Source of the DNA: Cryptomeria japonica
Taxonomy: Eukaryota; Streptophyta; Pinopsida; Cupressales; Cupressaceae
Length of the DNA: 64,000 nt
Assembly (NCBI RefSeq): GCF_030272615.1
Contig: NC_081413.1
Location: forward strand, 445,307,038 to 445,371,037
Direction: 5' to 3'
Shown here: positions 1 to 13,111 of the stretch, piece by piece
Position numbering within the stretch: the first letter of the stretch is position 1
Layout of the letters: every line of letters begins with the position of its first letter
Notes under the pieces: generated by a model
Database searches by the model: none
What the model saw: only the letters and a program-made list of their open reading frames with translations
Told to the model about the DNA's origin: nothing
Translations under genes and position numbers: made by a program

Positions 1-422
1 GAGGAATTCACTAAGTACTTTGATGAGAATGGTAGCAAACAGCAACTTTTTGCACCAAGGACACTACAATAGAATGGTATAGTAGAGAGGAACAATTGGT
101 CAGTGGTTGAAGTTGCTAGAACAATGTTGATACAAGGAAGTGTAGCGAAAAACATTTTGGAAAGAAGCTGTAAGTACAACTGTCTACACAATGAACTGAG
201 TTCTGGTGAAAAGAGGTAAGGACAAGACCCCTTATGAATATTGGTATGGGAGATCACCTGATGTTAGCTATTTTAAGATATTTGGAAGAAGTTGTTTTAT
301 TAAAAGAGGTGATCACATTAGCAAGTTTGAAGCTAAGAGTGATGAAGGAATATTTCTTGGCTATTCCACCAAGAGTAAGGCCTAGAAATAATTCAACAAT
401 CGGACGTAGAGAATTGTTGAGA
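1..422 (+). pseudogene. copia integrase, C-terminal half, broken
   Basis: The first frame gives a copia integrase core ending: a QNGxVERxN-type motif near base 70-95 with a stop in place of one codon (Q*NGIVERNN). After a frame change near 150-165 the text continues as VKRGKDKTPYEYWYGR, then SYFKIFGRSCFIKR and DEGIFLGYSTKSKA, the typical region linking integrase to RT in plant copia polyproteins. In an intact element this enzyme joins the cDNA to the host chromosome. Here it has at least three stops and one frameshift. The catalytic D-D residues would lie upstream of the window. Confidence 0.8.
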
Positions 423-792
423 GTTCTAATGTTTGAGTAGATGAATATCCTGAAGTCTCAAATGGAACCAGTTCAGAGAAAAAGGATGAAGACCCTTGCA
501 TTTTGCTTTTGGAACCTCAAATCGTTAAATTAGAAACTAGTAAAGAAAATTCTGATGTACTTGTTCAACCAGAACAAATAAATTTAGAAGAAGATAATGA
601 AGAAGTTGAACCTGAAGAGAATGATCATGTGATTCCTAGGTATGCAAGATTGAACACAGTTCTGAAAAGATTATAGGGGATAAGGATGCTGGAGTACTAG
701 CTAGAAGGAGAATAAGAGAGAACTCTTGCATGATCTCCACCAGCAAACCTATAAGTGCTAAGGCATTTGGTGATGATCATTGGGTTAAATCT

Positions 793-1929
793 ATGGAGGA
801 ATAATTGGATCAAATTGAGAAGAACAACACTTGGACCCTGGTACCCCGACCGGTAAACAAGAATGTTATAGGTACTAAATGGGTATTCAAAAACAAGTTA
901 AATGAAGATGGTGTTGTAGTTCACAACAAGGCAAGATTAGTTTGCAATGGTTATGCTCAAGAAGAAGGTGAAGTATTTGTTGATGATATTATTTTTGGAG
1001 GTAATGATGTCATTAACAAGAGTTTTGCAGATGAAATAAAAAATGAGTTCGAAATGTCTTTAGTTGGGGAAATAAAAAAAATTATAGGCTTGTAGATACA
1101 ACAAATGAAGAATGGTATTTTCATTACACAATCTAAGTATGTGAAAGAGGTTTTGAAGACTTTTGGCATGAGTAATTGTAAGCCAGTTGGGACACCAATG
1201 GTTACAGGTTGTAAGTTGTCCAAGGAAGATGCATCTAAGTCTATTGATGAAAAGGAATACAAGCCAATGATTGGAAAATTACACTATGTTGTTCACAACA
1301 GACCAGATATTGCCCATGCGGTTAGTATAGTTGCAAGATTTTAGAAGAATCTAAAGGAAGCACATCTAATAGCAACCAAGAGAATTTTTAGATATCTGAA
1401 AGGTATAGTTGACTATGGATAATTGTATCCATATGAAGGAAACTTTGATTTGACGACATACACAGATGCTGATTGGGTAGTGAATATTGATGACCAGAAA
1501 AGTACTACCAGTGGAGAATTCTTTCTAGGAGGAAGGCTAGTTTCATGGAGTAGTAAGATGCAGAGTTGTACTTCACAATCTACTGCTGAAGTTGAGTATG
1601 TTGTAGCTTATATGAATTGCACACAGGCTATTTGGATGAGGCACATTTTGGAAGGTTTTAAGATAAATATCCTGGAACCTATAAAGATTTTATGTGATAA
1701 TACAAGTGGCATTAATATTTCTAAGAATCATGTTTTGCATGCTCGCACCAAGCACATTGAATTGGAGTATCACTTTTTGAGGGAAAAAGTTCAAAGTAAA
1801 GATGTTATCTTAGAGCGTGTTTCTACCAAGGACCAGCTTGCAGATATCTTTACCAAACCTCTACCTAAGACTACATTTGAGTGTCTTATAAGACAACTAG
1901 GGGTTGTACCCTTTCATGAAGTTAGTTGA
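793..1929 (+). pseudogene. copia reverse transcriptase-RNase H with internal RT deletion
   Basis: The segment opens with the RT start typical of copia (NTWTLVPRPVNKNVIGTKWV, then a KARLVCNGYAQEEG motif). It jumps straight from YAQEEG to EVFVDDIIFGGND, so about 130 residues holding RT motif A and its surroundings are missing while the YVDD-box region remains. The RNase H part from about 1,423 is well preserved: YTDADW, STAEVEY, a CDNTSGI stretch and TKHIELEYHFLREKV, ending with QLADIFTKPLP. Stops occur at 802-804 and near 1,093, 1,342 and 1,420. The deletion removes catalytic function whatever the stops do. Confidence 0.9.
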
Positions 1930-2269
1930 GCATGATGTTGATTGCATCAATCCCTAAATCACTTGTAGAATTTTACATGGATTGATGAAGGAGTGGATAT
2001 ATTCCACAAGGGGAGCATCAAGTTGTAGTATGTTGTCGATGCATAGTGAAATTTTGATATTACATGTTTTACTTTCAATTTGGCATTGTTGTCAAAGGGG
2101 GAGAAGAATTATGTGATTGAGGAAAATAATTATGTGACTAGAAAAGGGAAACCAGCGACAGGTGAAGACAAATAGAGCATGGTGAATACTTGGTAATGTA
2201 AACCAAGATTCCAATTCACCAATCACGAAAACAATCAGAGGTGTTGATATTTGTATTGCCATCAACACC

Positions 2270-2281
2270 AAACAAAGAGAT
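2270..2281 (+). other. polypurine tract of the copia element
   Basis: AAACAAAGAGAT lies immediately before TGTTGGCATTTGCATG, the usual purine-rich primer for plus-strand DNA next to a TG-starting 3' LTR. A second purine run (AAAGGGGGAGAAG) lies at 2,094-2,106 and is the alternative boundary. I prefer 2,281/2,282 because the LTR starts with TG directly after it. Confidence 0.6.
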
Positions 2282-3733
2282 TGTTGGCATTTGCATGAAG
2301 ATTGCATTAAAGATATGTTATGTTTCCATTGATGTCAATTGAACCAGTAATAGTATTTATGGTATTGCTGATATTGTTGTTGTTATTGATATTGTCTTGT
2401 AACTGGTAGGAAGAGCTTTGAGGAAGATGTTGTAAACTGGTATGTAAGTTTGTAAGTTGAACTAGTAAACCAGTGTATAAGGTTAAACCCTTTCTATGCA
2501 ATGTAACCGGTAAACCCTATACGTTGTTTTTGTTAAACCCTAACCGATCAAGTTTGTTGGTTTAAGATCTAATGATGAGTGGTAATGATGGAGACATGTG
2601 TGATCATTGTATGAGGATAAGTTCAGATTGTTTTGGCACATTTATTTGTTTGTTTGTTGTCTAGGGAATGAGGAAAGTGGATTGCATCTAATGCACAACG
2701 TGTAATGAGTTGCAAAGTCTGATGAAGTGGTGATCATGGAGCAGTTGGAATTTTCTTGAAGAATGTGTATAGATTGCTATGTAAATCCAACGGTCACACT
2801 TGAACCAATTTGTTTGTAATCTCTATGAGAGAATTAGGTTTTTGTTGTGTTACCGACCTAGTTGATTTGTATTTAAGGTCCATGAAACTATTTGTAAAAG
2901 TGTTGGCAAAGTGTTGGCAGAAGTTAGTTGAGTGTGTGGTTTCCTAACTGGAGAATGGATCTCCAGTTTGAGTAAAGGTAGATTGAAGCTGAAGAAGGAT
3001 CTAATCAAGCAAATGTAGTGCTATTTAGACAAATAAATAAAACCTGTTGTTTTCGAACAACTAAAGTAGAATTGAAATCACCTAATCAAGTAAGCTCTAA
3101 CAAGCTTGGTTACTTCTTAAATCCTCTAAAAAGGTGATCCATTAGCTTGGATTCTCAAACCCTCTACCGAGGTTACTCCTTATAGGGTATTTTTCTTTTC
3201 ATCAAGGCATTTTTTAAATCCCTTAACTGAGTGATTCCTAACTAGATATAAGTTCTTAACAAGACTTATTGTAAAATCTTCAACAGGCTTGGCTCCTAAT
3301 AGGACGAACTTCAGAAGAGTTCAGATAACTATCTTGTGAGTCTCATCTCACCATGGTTTTTACCTATTTGGGTTTTCCACGTATAAATATTTGTGTCAAG
3401 TGTTGAATTTTTTTGTGGTTATGATATTTTTTGTTGATTTGTTAACTTCTGATAATGTATGATAACTAGAAGCATTGAGAGATGGAGTGTGTTTATATAC
3501 GATTAAGAATTTGGATGTTTACAAGATTGAAGTTGTTTACTATTAAGTTGTTATAATAGTTAACCGATTTATGTTGAGTATTATTATGAGTATTGATCTT
3601 GAAAAGTGAAATTTTACTTTGTGTGATTGAATTTGAGTTTGGGAAGTTTGTATTAGTTTTTCAGTACACTGTTTCACCCCCCCCTCTCAGTATTCTACCA
3701 GATACTTATTCTTTCATCATACCTTCAGTTTCA
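2282..3733 (+). repeat. 3' LTR of the copia element
   Basis: About 1.45 kb with no coding capacity, starting TGTTGGCATT. It contains a long C run followed by CTCTCAGTATTC near 3,677-3,700, a feature seen close to the 3' end of many plant copia LTRs (recalled). The end at a TCA near 3,733 is a guess. Several AAACCCTA motifs occur around 2,480-2,550. Confidence 0.55.
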
Positions 3734-3848
3734 ACTCCTCTCCTCTTGGGAGGAGAAAAGAAAGATAGATCAAAGATCAAGAGGCAAGCAAGAATATAGC
3801 AGATGGTACTCAATTGATCATCCATGAGGTATGTTCCCTAGTTAGAAA

Positions 3849-6800
3849 ATGAAAATTATTTCATGGAATATTCATGGATTGAACAGTCCACATAAATAGG
3901 ATGTTCTCATAAATTTAGTGAGATAGCATAAACTGGACATTGTTATTATCCAAGAAACTAAAATGACAAAAGAGAAAGTAGAAAAGATAAATATTTTTAA
4001 GGATGGGGAAGTTTTTGGTGGTAGCTCGAATGGGGCTTTTGGGGGCATTGCCATTTTTTGGAACCTTAGGCAAGTGTCTGGGGAGCCTGTCAAGAAGAAT
4101 AGCAATTTGGCTTTTATCAGGTTTTGGCACATAGGGGATGGCACCTCTTTGCTCCTCAACAATATTTATGCCCCTAATAATAGACTGGGTAGAAGTAAAT
4201 TTTGGAAGAAGCTGGAAGCCATTCGGGCTCTTTATAAGGAGGATATGTGGATTGTTATAGGAGTTTAAACACCCCTCTCTCCAAAAATGAGAAGTTTGGA
4301 GGTGTCCCTTCTCAATTAGATAGTAGAATGGATCTTTTGAACTTAATCAATAAGCAATGTTTGCATGATATTGATCTCCAAGGGGCTAATTTTACTTGGA
4401 TGAACAAGAGGATGAAGAAAGATCTTATTCAAGTCAGACTTGATAGGGCCCTTATTTATAATGAGTGGTTTAACCATTATCAGTGCTCCCTATCGATCAT
4501 CTCTAGGATTGGTTCTGACCATTTCCTTGTGGTTTTTATTGCTGATAATACAATTGTTAAAAGAAACTTCCCATTTAGATTTGAATGGATGTGGCAGGAT
4601 CACCCTAACCTTGAGAAGGTCATTGAGATGTGGTGGTCTATAGATGTCAAAGGTACTTCTATGTATAAAATGGCTAAAAAATTAAAAAATGTGAAAGATA
4701 ATATTAAAAAATGGAACAAGGAGGTTTTTAGGGATCTGTTTGCAACCAAGTCCAAAACCCAACTGGAGCTCAAGGAAATGCAGGATAAAATCCAAAATAA
4801 TGGATACAATGATGTATTAATTAGGGAGGAAAATGAAGTGCTTGTGAAGTACCATAAGATTATCAGAAGAGAAGAAGAATTCTGGAAACAAAGGTCTAGA
4901 TCTGTATGGCTTAAAGCTAGGGATAGAAACACCAGATTCTTCCATATGACTGCTATGAAACACAAGGCTGGAAATAGAATCTCTAAGTTGAGAATTCGGG
5001 GAAGTGAAATGAGGAAAGATGATAAGATTGGGAAGGAAGCCATGAACATTTTTATCTCCCTTCTCTCGCTAGATAGTGGTCTGGATGGTCACTCCCAGAG
5101 AGCCCTCCTAGGGAACATTCCTTCAATCATTAATAAGGTTCAGAACAAGGCTTTGGTGGCCATCACTTCTAAGGAGGAAGTTAAAAAAGAATTTTTTTCT
5201 TTTGATGGTAATAAAGCCTCGGGCCCGGATGGATTTCCATTCTTCTTCTTTCAAGCCTTTTGGGACATCCTCACAAGTGATGTGGTTAAAGGTGTGCATG
5301 AGTTTTTTGGGGCTAGAATTATCTTAAAGGAACTCAATGCTAATTTCATGGTTCTGATCCTCAAATGTCTGAGGGCTGACTCTATGGATAAGTTTTGTCT
5401 GATAAGCTTATGCAACTCTTTCTATAAAATCATCTCTAAGGTGGTGACTTGTAGACTGCTAACGATTATTCCTTTGATCATTTCACCCCAAAAGAGTGGA
5501 TTTGTTCCTGGAAGACAAATCCTTGACTCTATCATTTCTATCCATGAAAACATTCACTCGTTGGTGGATTCAAAAAAACAAGGCTTTCTAATGAAGTTGG
5601 ATCTGTCAAAAGCCTATGATTGTGTTGGCTGGAGCTTATTGGGTAAGGTGCTTGGTGCTTTCAACTTTGGTGCTAGGTTTAATCAGATATTGATCAAATC
5701 ATTTCAACCCCTTGTTTCTTTATTATTGTGAATGGTGTGCCTTCCCCCTTCTTCAAAACTTATACCTGAGCATCAGGCAAAGGGATCCCATATCCCCTAT
5801 CCTCTTCATCATTATGGCTAAATGTATAGGTAGATTTATTAGTAAATCTATTTCTTTGGGGCTTCTTCATGTTATCTCCTTGTCTTCTATTTTAGAGCCT
5901 ATACCCATCAATAATTTGTAGATGATACCATCTTAATGGGTACTTCATCTATCAAAGAAGTGTCCAATTTGAAGAACCTTCTCAATACGTATAGTTCGGC
6001 CTCACGTCAAACTATCAATTGGGAGAAAAGCTCAGTTTTCTTCTTCAACACCCCCGAGGATACACAGTTGAGGATGGCCGAGATCGTTGTGTGTCAAATT
6101 GGTAAACGTCCTTCTATGTACCTTGGTCTCCCTTTGAGTATGAAACCTTCGAAGCTATTTTGGAATATTCTTGTGGATAGATTCAGTAGAAAGTTGGCTG
6201 GGTGGAAAGGTACCCTCCTTAGTCAAGTTGGAAAAATCCAGCTTCTAAAATATTATGTCCAGAGTCTGTCGGTGTATGCTTTAAGACTCTTCAAAATCCC
6301 TACAAAATTTGTTGAATCTATTGAGAAAATTCAGAAATCCTTCCTTTGGTCTGGGGTCGAGGAGAAGAAGAGAATGGCTCTCATTACCTAGGATAATGTG
6401 TGTAAACCCAAAAAAAGGGGGGTTTGGGTTTAAGGAATATCAAAACCTTGAACAAAACTCTTCTTACCAAACAAATATGTAGAACCTATCAGGGAAAAGG
6501 AGAATGGAATGATATCTGGAAGGCTAAGTACTTATGGGAGGCTCCCACCATAGAAGATTTCTTAGTCTTTGATTAGGTACCAAGTGGTTCTTTCATTTGG
6601 AACAACGTTATCCAAACTAAAGGTATTGTTAGTTTAGGCAATGTTTGGGCCATAGGAGATGCCAGGAAGGTGGATTTTTGGGATGACACTTGGATTGGAG
6701 GAGCCCCTCTTAATAAGAGTATCTCTCAAATGCTCATTCAAAATTGTAAGGAGAAGTTTGGTGCTAAAGTGGCTGATTATTCGGTCTCATCTGTATCTTT

Positions 6801-7738
6801 TTGATGTCTTAATCACAAGACCCTACTCCTTGCTGGGATAAGGCATGGTTTCTAGGTTTGACTCCTAAAATTGAAAGAGGGGCTTCTGTCTCCCTAATGG
6901 ATGCTATCTTTGTCTTAATAATGAGGAATCAGTGAACCATATGTTTATACACTATCTCTTTCCCCTTCCTCTCTGGGGGATGTTTTTTTTAAATTTGGGG
7001 GTTGAACTGGGTTTTCCCAGAGGACATTCAAGACTGTTTCAAAAGCTAGCACTATTCTACCAATAACCCCACCTTAAGAAATCTATGGACATTTTCCTTT
7101 TCTTATATCCTTTGGGGTATATGGAAAGAGAGGAATAAAAGAATATTTAGGAATGATATTAATACCTCTGAAGTGGTGTGGGCCAAGATAAAATATAATT
7201 ATGTTGAGAATGTGATAGCTAAGGGTGAGCATTGATGTTATAATAAGTAGGACTTTGATGTTCTCAGGTGCTGGAATATCCCAGCCTACATGAGCACTAA
7301 CATGAACCAAATCAAAAAAAGTATGTGTAGCTAGTCTTTTGCCCCTAATGATTGGTGTAAGGCCAACTTTGATGGTGCTGCTAAAGGGAACACTGGACCT
7401 ACTAGTTGTGGTGGAGTTATTCGGAATGGGGCTGGCTTTTGTACTAGGATGGCTGCCTATCCCTTGGGGATTCAAACTAATCATCTGGCAGAAGCCATGG
7501 GTGCCCTCCAAACTATTAAATTAGCCAATAATTTGGGTGTCAAATTGTTATGGTTGAAAGGAGACTCTAAAAAACATTATTAATTGTCTCCTTGGTAAAT
7601 ACCAACCCTTGTGGATAATTAAAAACATCATTGATTCAGTTAGAGAGTTTCTTCAAGGATTTGATAAATGCCACATTACCCATGATTACAGAGAGGCAAA
7701 TAGGTGTGCTGACTATGCTACCAATGAGGTAGTATGAA
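3849..7738 (+). pseudogene. LINE ORF2: endonuclease-RT-RNase H, frameshifted
   Basis: Starts at ATG 3,849 with MKIISWNIHGLNSP, the classical start of the L1 apurinic-type endonuclease. QETK, YAPN and GSDHF follow, so the metal-binding residues are mostly present. TAG stops lie at 3,897 and 3,924, and a one-base loss near 4,262 breaks the expected GDFNTPLS motif into two frames. RT follows: NKASGPDG, FVPGRQILDSI, motif A KLDLSKAYD, motif B QRDPISPILF in another frame, and an intact FVDDT motif C at 5,915-5,929. After a zinc-finger RT tail (about 6,650-6,990), an RNase H begins at 7,353 (WCKANFDGAAKGN, LAEAMGAL, LKGDS, then REANRCADYA). At least four frame changes make it inactive. Confidence 0.9.
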
Positions 7739-8029
7739 GAGAGAAAATCATGATCTGGAATTGCAAGCAGGAGCTCCCTTATGGGGCACGTGAGATCTTA
7801 ACTTTTGAAAGATTTCATGGTAAGCAAGGACGGATATGAAATCGTTCTCTGAGTTAATAGGGGTGGTTGTGGCAGTAGGGGCTGGTATTGTATGCAGTCG
7901 AGAAGGAGGTATAGTAATAATTGCAAGATCACTACGCATGCTTTATGGGTGTTTTTTTCCCTATCGAATAGAAGTATTAGAAATTTCCACAGACTTCTAG
8001 TGGTTTCTCATAGGAAGTTTATAGTGAAG

Positions 8030-9543
8030 AAAGGTATTTGCAGGAATTTATAGTTGATAGACAACCGTAGCATTATAAAGGTACATTGACCATAGGCAGC
8101 AAGAAGGTCAAGGTGACTGAAACTATGATCGCTCAGGCTACGGGTCTTGTGATGGACGGTATTAAATTCTATAGAGGAGAAAGCCAGATTGGTGAAGGGT
8201 ATCCATACCTATTACTCGCCAAAGGTAATTAAGCTAATTTGGAGAAGGGTTTTTCTTGCTATTATGGAATTTATCACTCTTGATGGTAGATTTACTAGGG
8301 TTTACAACTATCATTTTGTCATTCTAAACCACTTTCGGTATAAAGAGAAAATTTTCATTCCATATTATCTTTTCTGCACCCTAAATGTTGGGATCAAGGA
8401 TGCTATATCCAACCCCAATACAAATCCAACAATGCATGAGGTTTTATGGTGATTCTATATAATCACATCAAGCACACTACTATCCATCTGAATATAGCTG
8501 ACGTTTCTGAGTTAGAATGGGATCTCAATGACTCTGAGAATGAGGAAAATGATGTCTATGACATGGAAGCTGAGGCAGAGGATGACCCCCAAATTGCTGC
8601 GTCGAGCAGGAAAAAAAGAAAAATAGGGAAGGAGCTTTAAAATAAAGAGTCGGCCAAATGAAAGAAGAGAGGAGAGGATGAGGATAGTCGGTATGATGAG
8701 GATAATGAGACCGATAATGACATGGATACTGAAAGCGAGGAGGTCGAAATCCTCTTGAGAAAGAAGCAGAAAAGGAAAAACTCTAAAATTAAGGATGTGG
8801 GAACCAAGAATCGGTCGCCTCTCGAGACTGACTCTAAGGATAAGGGCCTAATGGGGTAGGAAACAACCATGAAAGAAGCTCAGAGCTTTGATGTCAGGGA
8901 GGTGGGTCTTGAGGTTAATTTAGAGCTTTTTGGAGACAGGACCTAGAAAGATCATCATCTAGATATTGACCTTTGCATCAATAATGACACAGATAGCTTC
9001 AACAAGGTTCTCCACTGGATGCAAAAGGAAATTTATGACATTAAAACCAAGCAAGCCCAGGAAGCAGGTAAAATTGAGACTTTCGAAGTAATTGGCTTGG
9101 ATAAATTGAACTCCCTTCCAGATTGTCTCAGTGAGCTCACCAAAGCTATTAGTAATGCAGAGGAGATCATTAATACTAATCATAATACCTTTCTTAACTT
9201 GGAGAGCAAAGCAAGGGCTACTAAAAAAAGACTTGAAGGAGTCGAGAACACGCTCAAAAAAATTGGTGAGCAATGTCATAAGATCCTTAAGGCCACCTCA
9301 ACTATTATGAAGACTCTTATCAGCAAGCTTGAGAATGACCATGGGGATAAGGCTTTGATGAGCATCATTGAAATGAAGGAAGATATCCCTGAGGATAAAG
9401 AGACTAGGCTTGGTAGAAGAACGTGTGTGAGCACCAAAAAGATGCAAATCCAAAGCAAGGAAATTAAGGAAATCAAGCGGGCGGCTGATAATATGGAACA
9501 AATGGAGTTGGAAGTAGCTCAGATGCTTCAGAACTTAACCTAA
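8030..9543 (+). pseudogene. LINE ORF3 homologue (copy 1): conserved domain, acidic linker, coiled coil
   Basis: Downstream of the RNase H and upstream of the LINE tail. The first part, broken by frame changes near 8,180 and 8,450, reads VTETMIAQATGL, GIKFYRG, then EFITLDGRFTRVYNYHF and LNHFRYKEKIFIPYYL. It aligns with minus-strand 14,886-14,237 and with 59,883-60,480. An acidic linker follows (DVSELEWDLNDSENEEND, compare DISDLEMDLDDS in copy 3). The last 175 codons (9,019-9,543) are lysine- and glutamate-rich with heptad-like spacing, probably a coiled coil. The start codon is not identifiable. Function unknown; an RNA-binding or multimerising role is only a guess. Confidence 0.65.
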
Positions 9544-9737
9544 CTTTAGGCTCCCTCTGTTGGTCCTATTTGTTTTTGTTAGTTGTCTCTACTTTATTGG
9601 CTTTTTATGATCACCACCTGTCCTTTTCTGTGTTGTTGACTTTTGCGTTTTGTTGTGCTTTAATGTATATCTTTTGATCTTTTGGTTGTAATGGGTTTCA
9701 GGGGCCCATCAAAACCTATTTTCCCTTATTCAAAAAA
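9544..9737 (+). other. 3' untranslated tail of LINE copy 1
   Basis: T- and G-rich, ending TTTTGGTTGTAATGGG, then GGGGCCCATCAAAACC, then CCCTTATTCAAAAAA. The same order of blocks ends copies 2 and 3, which suggests it is the site recognised by the reverse transcriptase (inference). Confidence 0.6.
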
Positions 9738-12700
9738 TAGTGTTGTGTAAATATGAAAGTTAGATAAGACTAGTATACAAATAATAATATTCTCATACAT
9801 AAAAATGTGGGACAAAAAATATAATTAATGACAATACTATTGGTTCCTAGAATAAATGGGCTTACACTACTACAGGGAAGAGACCAAGTTGATTCCTCCA
9901 GATACCTATGAAAGCCACCTTTAACTATCAATATCTATCAGCCTTGGACCAATTTCAACAATGATACAAGATCCTTCTACACTTTAGGCTCTGCAGGACC
10001 CGAGAGGGTAACCCCTTCAGTGAACTTCTAGCTCTCTGCAACAACACTTAGGAATTCACTGAAAACAAAGCAGATTATCTCAAGAAAGGACTCAATAGAA
10101 AGAGATAATTCTCAAGGGTGGCATGTCCTTCAGTGATTGTCAACCTTAGGCTGGAGCATGAGATGGGCAGGAGAAATTTCAAAAAATACATAAAACTTAA
10201 CAGATGGTATTCTGATATTTAAAAGATTTGTAGAGATTCATCAGTTAAAACTGAAACAAGGTTGATGAATAAAGTCGGTTACAAGCAGTGACTAGTGCCT
10301 TACTCTATTGGGCACATGAAAGATATAAAATATAAACCTGAAAATGTGACATAATTTGATCTGATAACATGAAATCTAAGATGATACTGCCTTACAATAT
10401 ATCTCATTTGTAACCCCAACCCAAAACTACTTATCGAAGATCCTTGCACAAGCCCTATCACTCTATAAATCTATTTAAGTGATTTAATCAACCCCTTTGG
10501 CCAAAGCATAAATATAAAGCTACATACATCATAACAATGCACTAAATAAAATAAACCCTTGATTAATTTTATTTTAAAAAACTGATAGAATCATGCAATG
10601 GAGAGAAAAGAGTCGGAAATCTATTTTATTTAAACAAATTGCTATCTCTATCACAGGATAAAATTTTCATATAACTCCTTCAAGAACCTGTACAAAATTT
10701 GACAATAAAGCATTTCTTTATTTGCTCTGTAAAAGACTTTACAGCTTGTTAGATTCACCTAGACTCAATACTTGAAACAGACTACGAAAAACCCAAGGAA
10801 CAAGAAAACTGAACCTACAAGACATTCCCAAAAAATTTGAACCTTTCTTCTGGCCACAATTTCTCTTTTTATAGATTAAAGGGAGCAACAAGCTTGTTGC
10901 CAGAAGACACATGTCAACAACAAATTCATTCTTGACAATTAGTCCTAAAAGGCCATATGTGATTCTATTGCAGATATGTTTTCATATTCATGCACTGGCA
11001 CCTATGAATCATTGTTCTTAAATGAAAATTGGTAGGAGAAAAACCATTTGAGCCATGTTGTTATCACCCTGACACCTTTGTATGGAGTGTGAGAAGTTGC
11101 GCTTCCGTCCTATTGATCATTTCCCTTCTAGGAAACGAAACGGTGTCTCGACGAGAAGAAAAGTCACCTCTAAACTAGAGGAGGAGCTATAACCTTCATG
11201 ACTAGGATCAAAGAAAGTTGAAGGAGGAACTACAGGGGAAACATAATATGTTGGCGAGGGGTCACAGCTTCCATGCAGCTACATGGATGAATTGCTACCA
11301 TTCCCTACCGAGACATGTTCCTTTTTCATTCCTCTGTGGGCTCTCTCTTAGAACCCTCTACCATCCAGTGACAAAGTACACGTAGAGGTTGTGCCATGCA
11401 TGGCCTTTCTTCATAAGAAAAGGCTTTCATGCCCCCTCTGGAAATCCTCCCCACTTTCACATCCCCTCTAGTAATAGACATACTCACATATGAGAAAAAA
11501 AATCCATCTGGTATCACGGAGCATCTAGAAACTCCATTTATGACCTTGCTCAAACATCATCCCCCTTATAGAAGAAAAAAATGCACTTAGAAAATGAAAA
11601 GGCTTCATATTCTCCTACCAATTTAATCACCACCTTGTTGTATTTACACTTAAAAACACTTCATCAAGTAGTTCCTGTTCATGAAAAATCATCACTCTGG
11701 TGCTCTTAATTCAACCTACCAGCTATGGACACTAGAAATCATGCATATCACATCCATTGTATTCTTCTATCAAGGTTCATCTAATGTGAGTGACTTTATC
11801 CTGATTTTATTCTTCCATGGGTGTACATTTTTCTGCTTTAGGATCTCTATCAACAAGAAAATCTCTAAACTCAATAGAGAACTTGTGATCCATTACACCT
11901 GAACCGGAAGCTTATCCTAATCCTTTCACATCTTTGAGATATTGTCCCTACCTTCTCAAATCAGTCCTTTGCTCAATAAAAAATTTGAAGATAATCCTCC
12001 TAGACTGAGTCGGCATCTAAATCTCCCAACTTGTCATTAATTATCCTGAGTTGACAAGTCTACATCCTGTTTCATCCTATTTCTCCCGCACAAGCTACGA
12101 CCAGTGTCTTCAATGATCCCTCCTAATTTCACATTTGAAACTCAGCCGCAAATCTTACCCAGCCTTGCAAATCTAATAATCATTTCTTGTCGACACGGAA
12201 TTTGACCTTCCATCTATATCCATGGACCCACAAAATCCTGACTAGTCAGCACCATATAAAATTTCAACTAGACTATGTCCATGGTCCCACTATAAGTCTT
12301 CCTGGCCAACCTGAGACATGTGGCATCATCTCATGATGTCGTGGTCCCTAACCTCCCTACAACTTCCATCGCTGGGATATGTGGGCCATCAGATCTTTTC
12401 ACTCTTTACTGTTTTGCATAGTGCCCGTTACCTCCTCTAGATTTAAAAATGGGCACCTTTTACCTTCAAGACATAACATCGCCATTCATTTTGAACATAT
12501 GCCAATTGATAAGATTATTACTAAACTCATTTTTATCTCCTGAGGCCCAGTAACACAATGCCTCGACCAGATACACCACTAGCTTGTCATTTTCCATTGA
12601 AAACAAGTGGCATCATCTAGTGAAGCCGCAATCCATAACTCCTCGCACTTTCAACCATGGGGAAGCGTAGACAATTAGATCCATCCTCTATTTAGCAATC

Positions 12701-13070
12701 GGTCGAAATACTTAGGACTTTCGGACTTAGGAAAATTATGGGCGTGGGCACAAATATTAAAGAGAGACCGACTTAGGAAGAAAATTTTATGCGCCATAGG
12801 AGAGTCATATTTCACAAACCGGTTGAGCACCACTTAATACTTAGGGAATAAAATGGCCCTACGAATGGAATACAACCCTTGGCTTTTAAGTGGGAAAAGG
12901 TAATCATGTGATATATCATTGCTAGGGTTTTCTTCACAAAACATAAGAAATTTTGATAAACCCTAAACCCTAGACCTTGGCCCTTGACATAGGATGCAAA
13001 TAAAACCAGAAAATCAATGTTTAAGCACAAAATTGATAATTCTCATGCAATCAATTTTCAGAGCTATCAA
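9738..13070. other. 3.3 kb without recognisable genes
   Basis: I find no convincing reading frame; the longest open stretches are under 80 codons and match nothing I know. A short phrase, GTGGCATCATCT, occurs near 12,308 and 12,609 in similar surroundings, so part of this may be old LTR or duplicated DNA. A telomere-like box, AAACCCTAAACCCTAG, lies at about 12,959-12,974. The last bases begin to match the right-hand copy of the ERF locus (from about 37,735). Confidence 0.5.
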
Positions 13071-13111
13071 ATACAACAAAATATAACTTCCCATATTATT
13101 AAATAAAATGA

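Larger units (their letters stand above)
1..3733 (+). mobile_element. Ty1/copia LTR retrotransposon remnant, 5' part outside window
   Basis: The order integrase, reverse transcriptase, RNase H, polypurine tract, 3' LTR on the + strand is the Ty1/copia order (integrase before RT). The coding part has many stops and frame changes, and most of the RT core is deleted, so the copy is dead. The 5' LTR, gag and protease lie before the window. The downstream LTR end is approximate, because no second LTR is available for comparison and LINE copy 1 abuts it. Confidence 0.85.
3740..9737 (+). mobile_element. L1-type LINE, copy 1 (ORF2 + ORF3 + 3' tail), 5'-truncated
   Basis: A non-LTR retrotransposon. 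A possible last stretch of ORF1 (a basic tail ending at a stop at 3,797-3,799) is followed by ORF2 (endonuclease, RT, zinc-finger RT tail, RNase H), then an extra reading frame, then a 3' tail ending in CCCTTATTCAAAAAA at about 9,725-9,739. The tail resembles the 3' ends of copies 2 and 3, which fixes the 3' boundary. The upstream boundary against the copia LTR is uncertain and I could not identify a target duplication. It is more diverged from copies 2 and 3 than those are from each other. Confidence 0.85.

Noticed and set aside
3872-4162. Minus-strand open frames across LINE coding sequence
   Set aside because: They lie opposite well-recognised endonuclease and RT motifs and have no features of their own.
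12959-12974. Interstitial telomere
   Set aside because: Only about two AAACCCT units; this is a common telo-box length, not a telomeric array.
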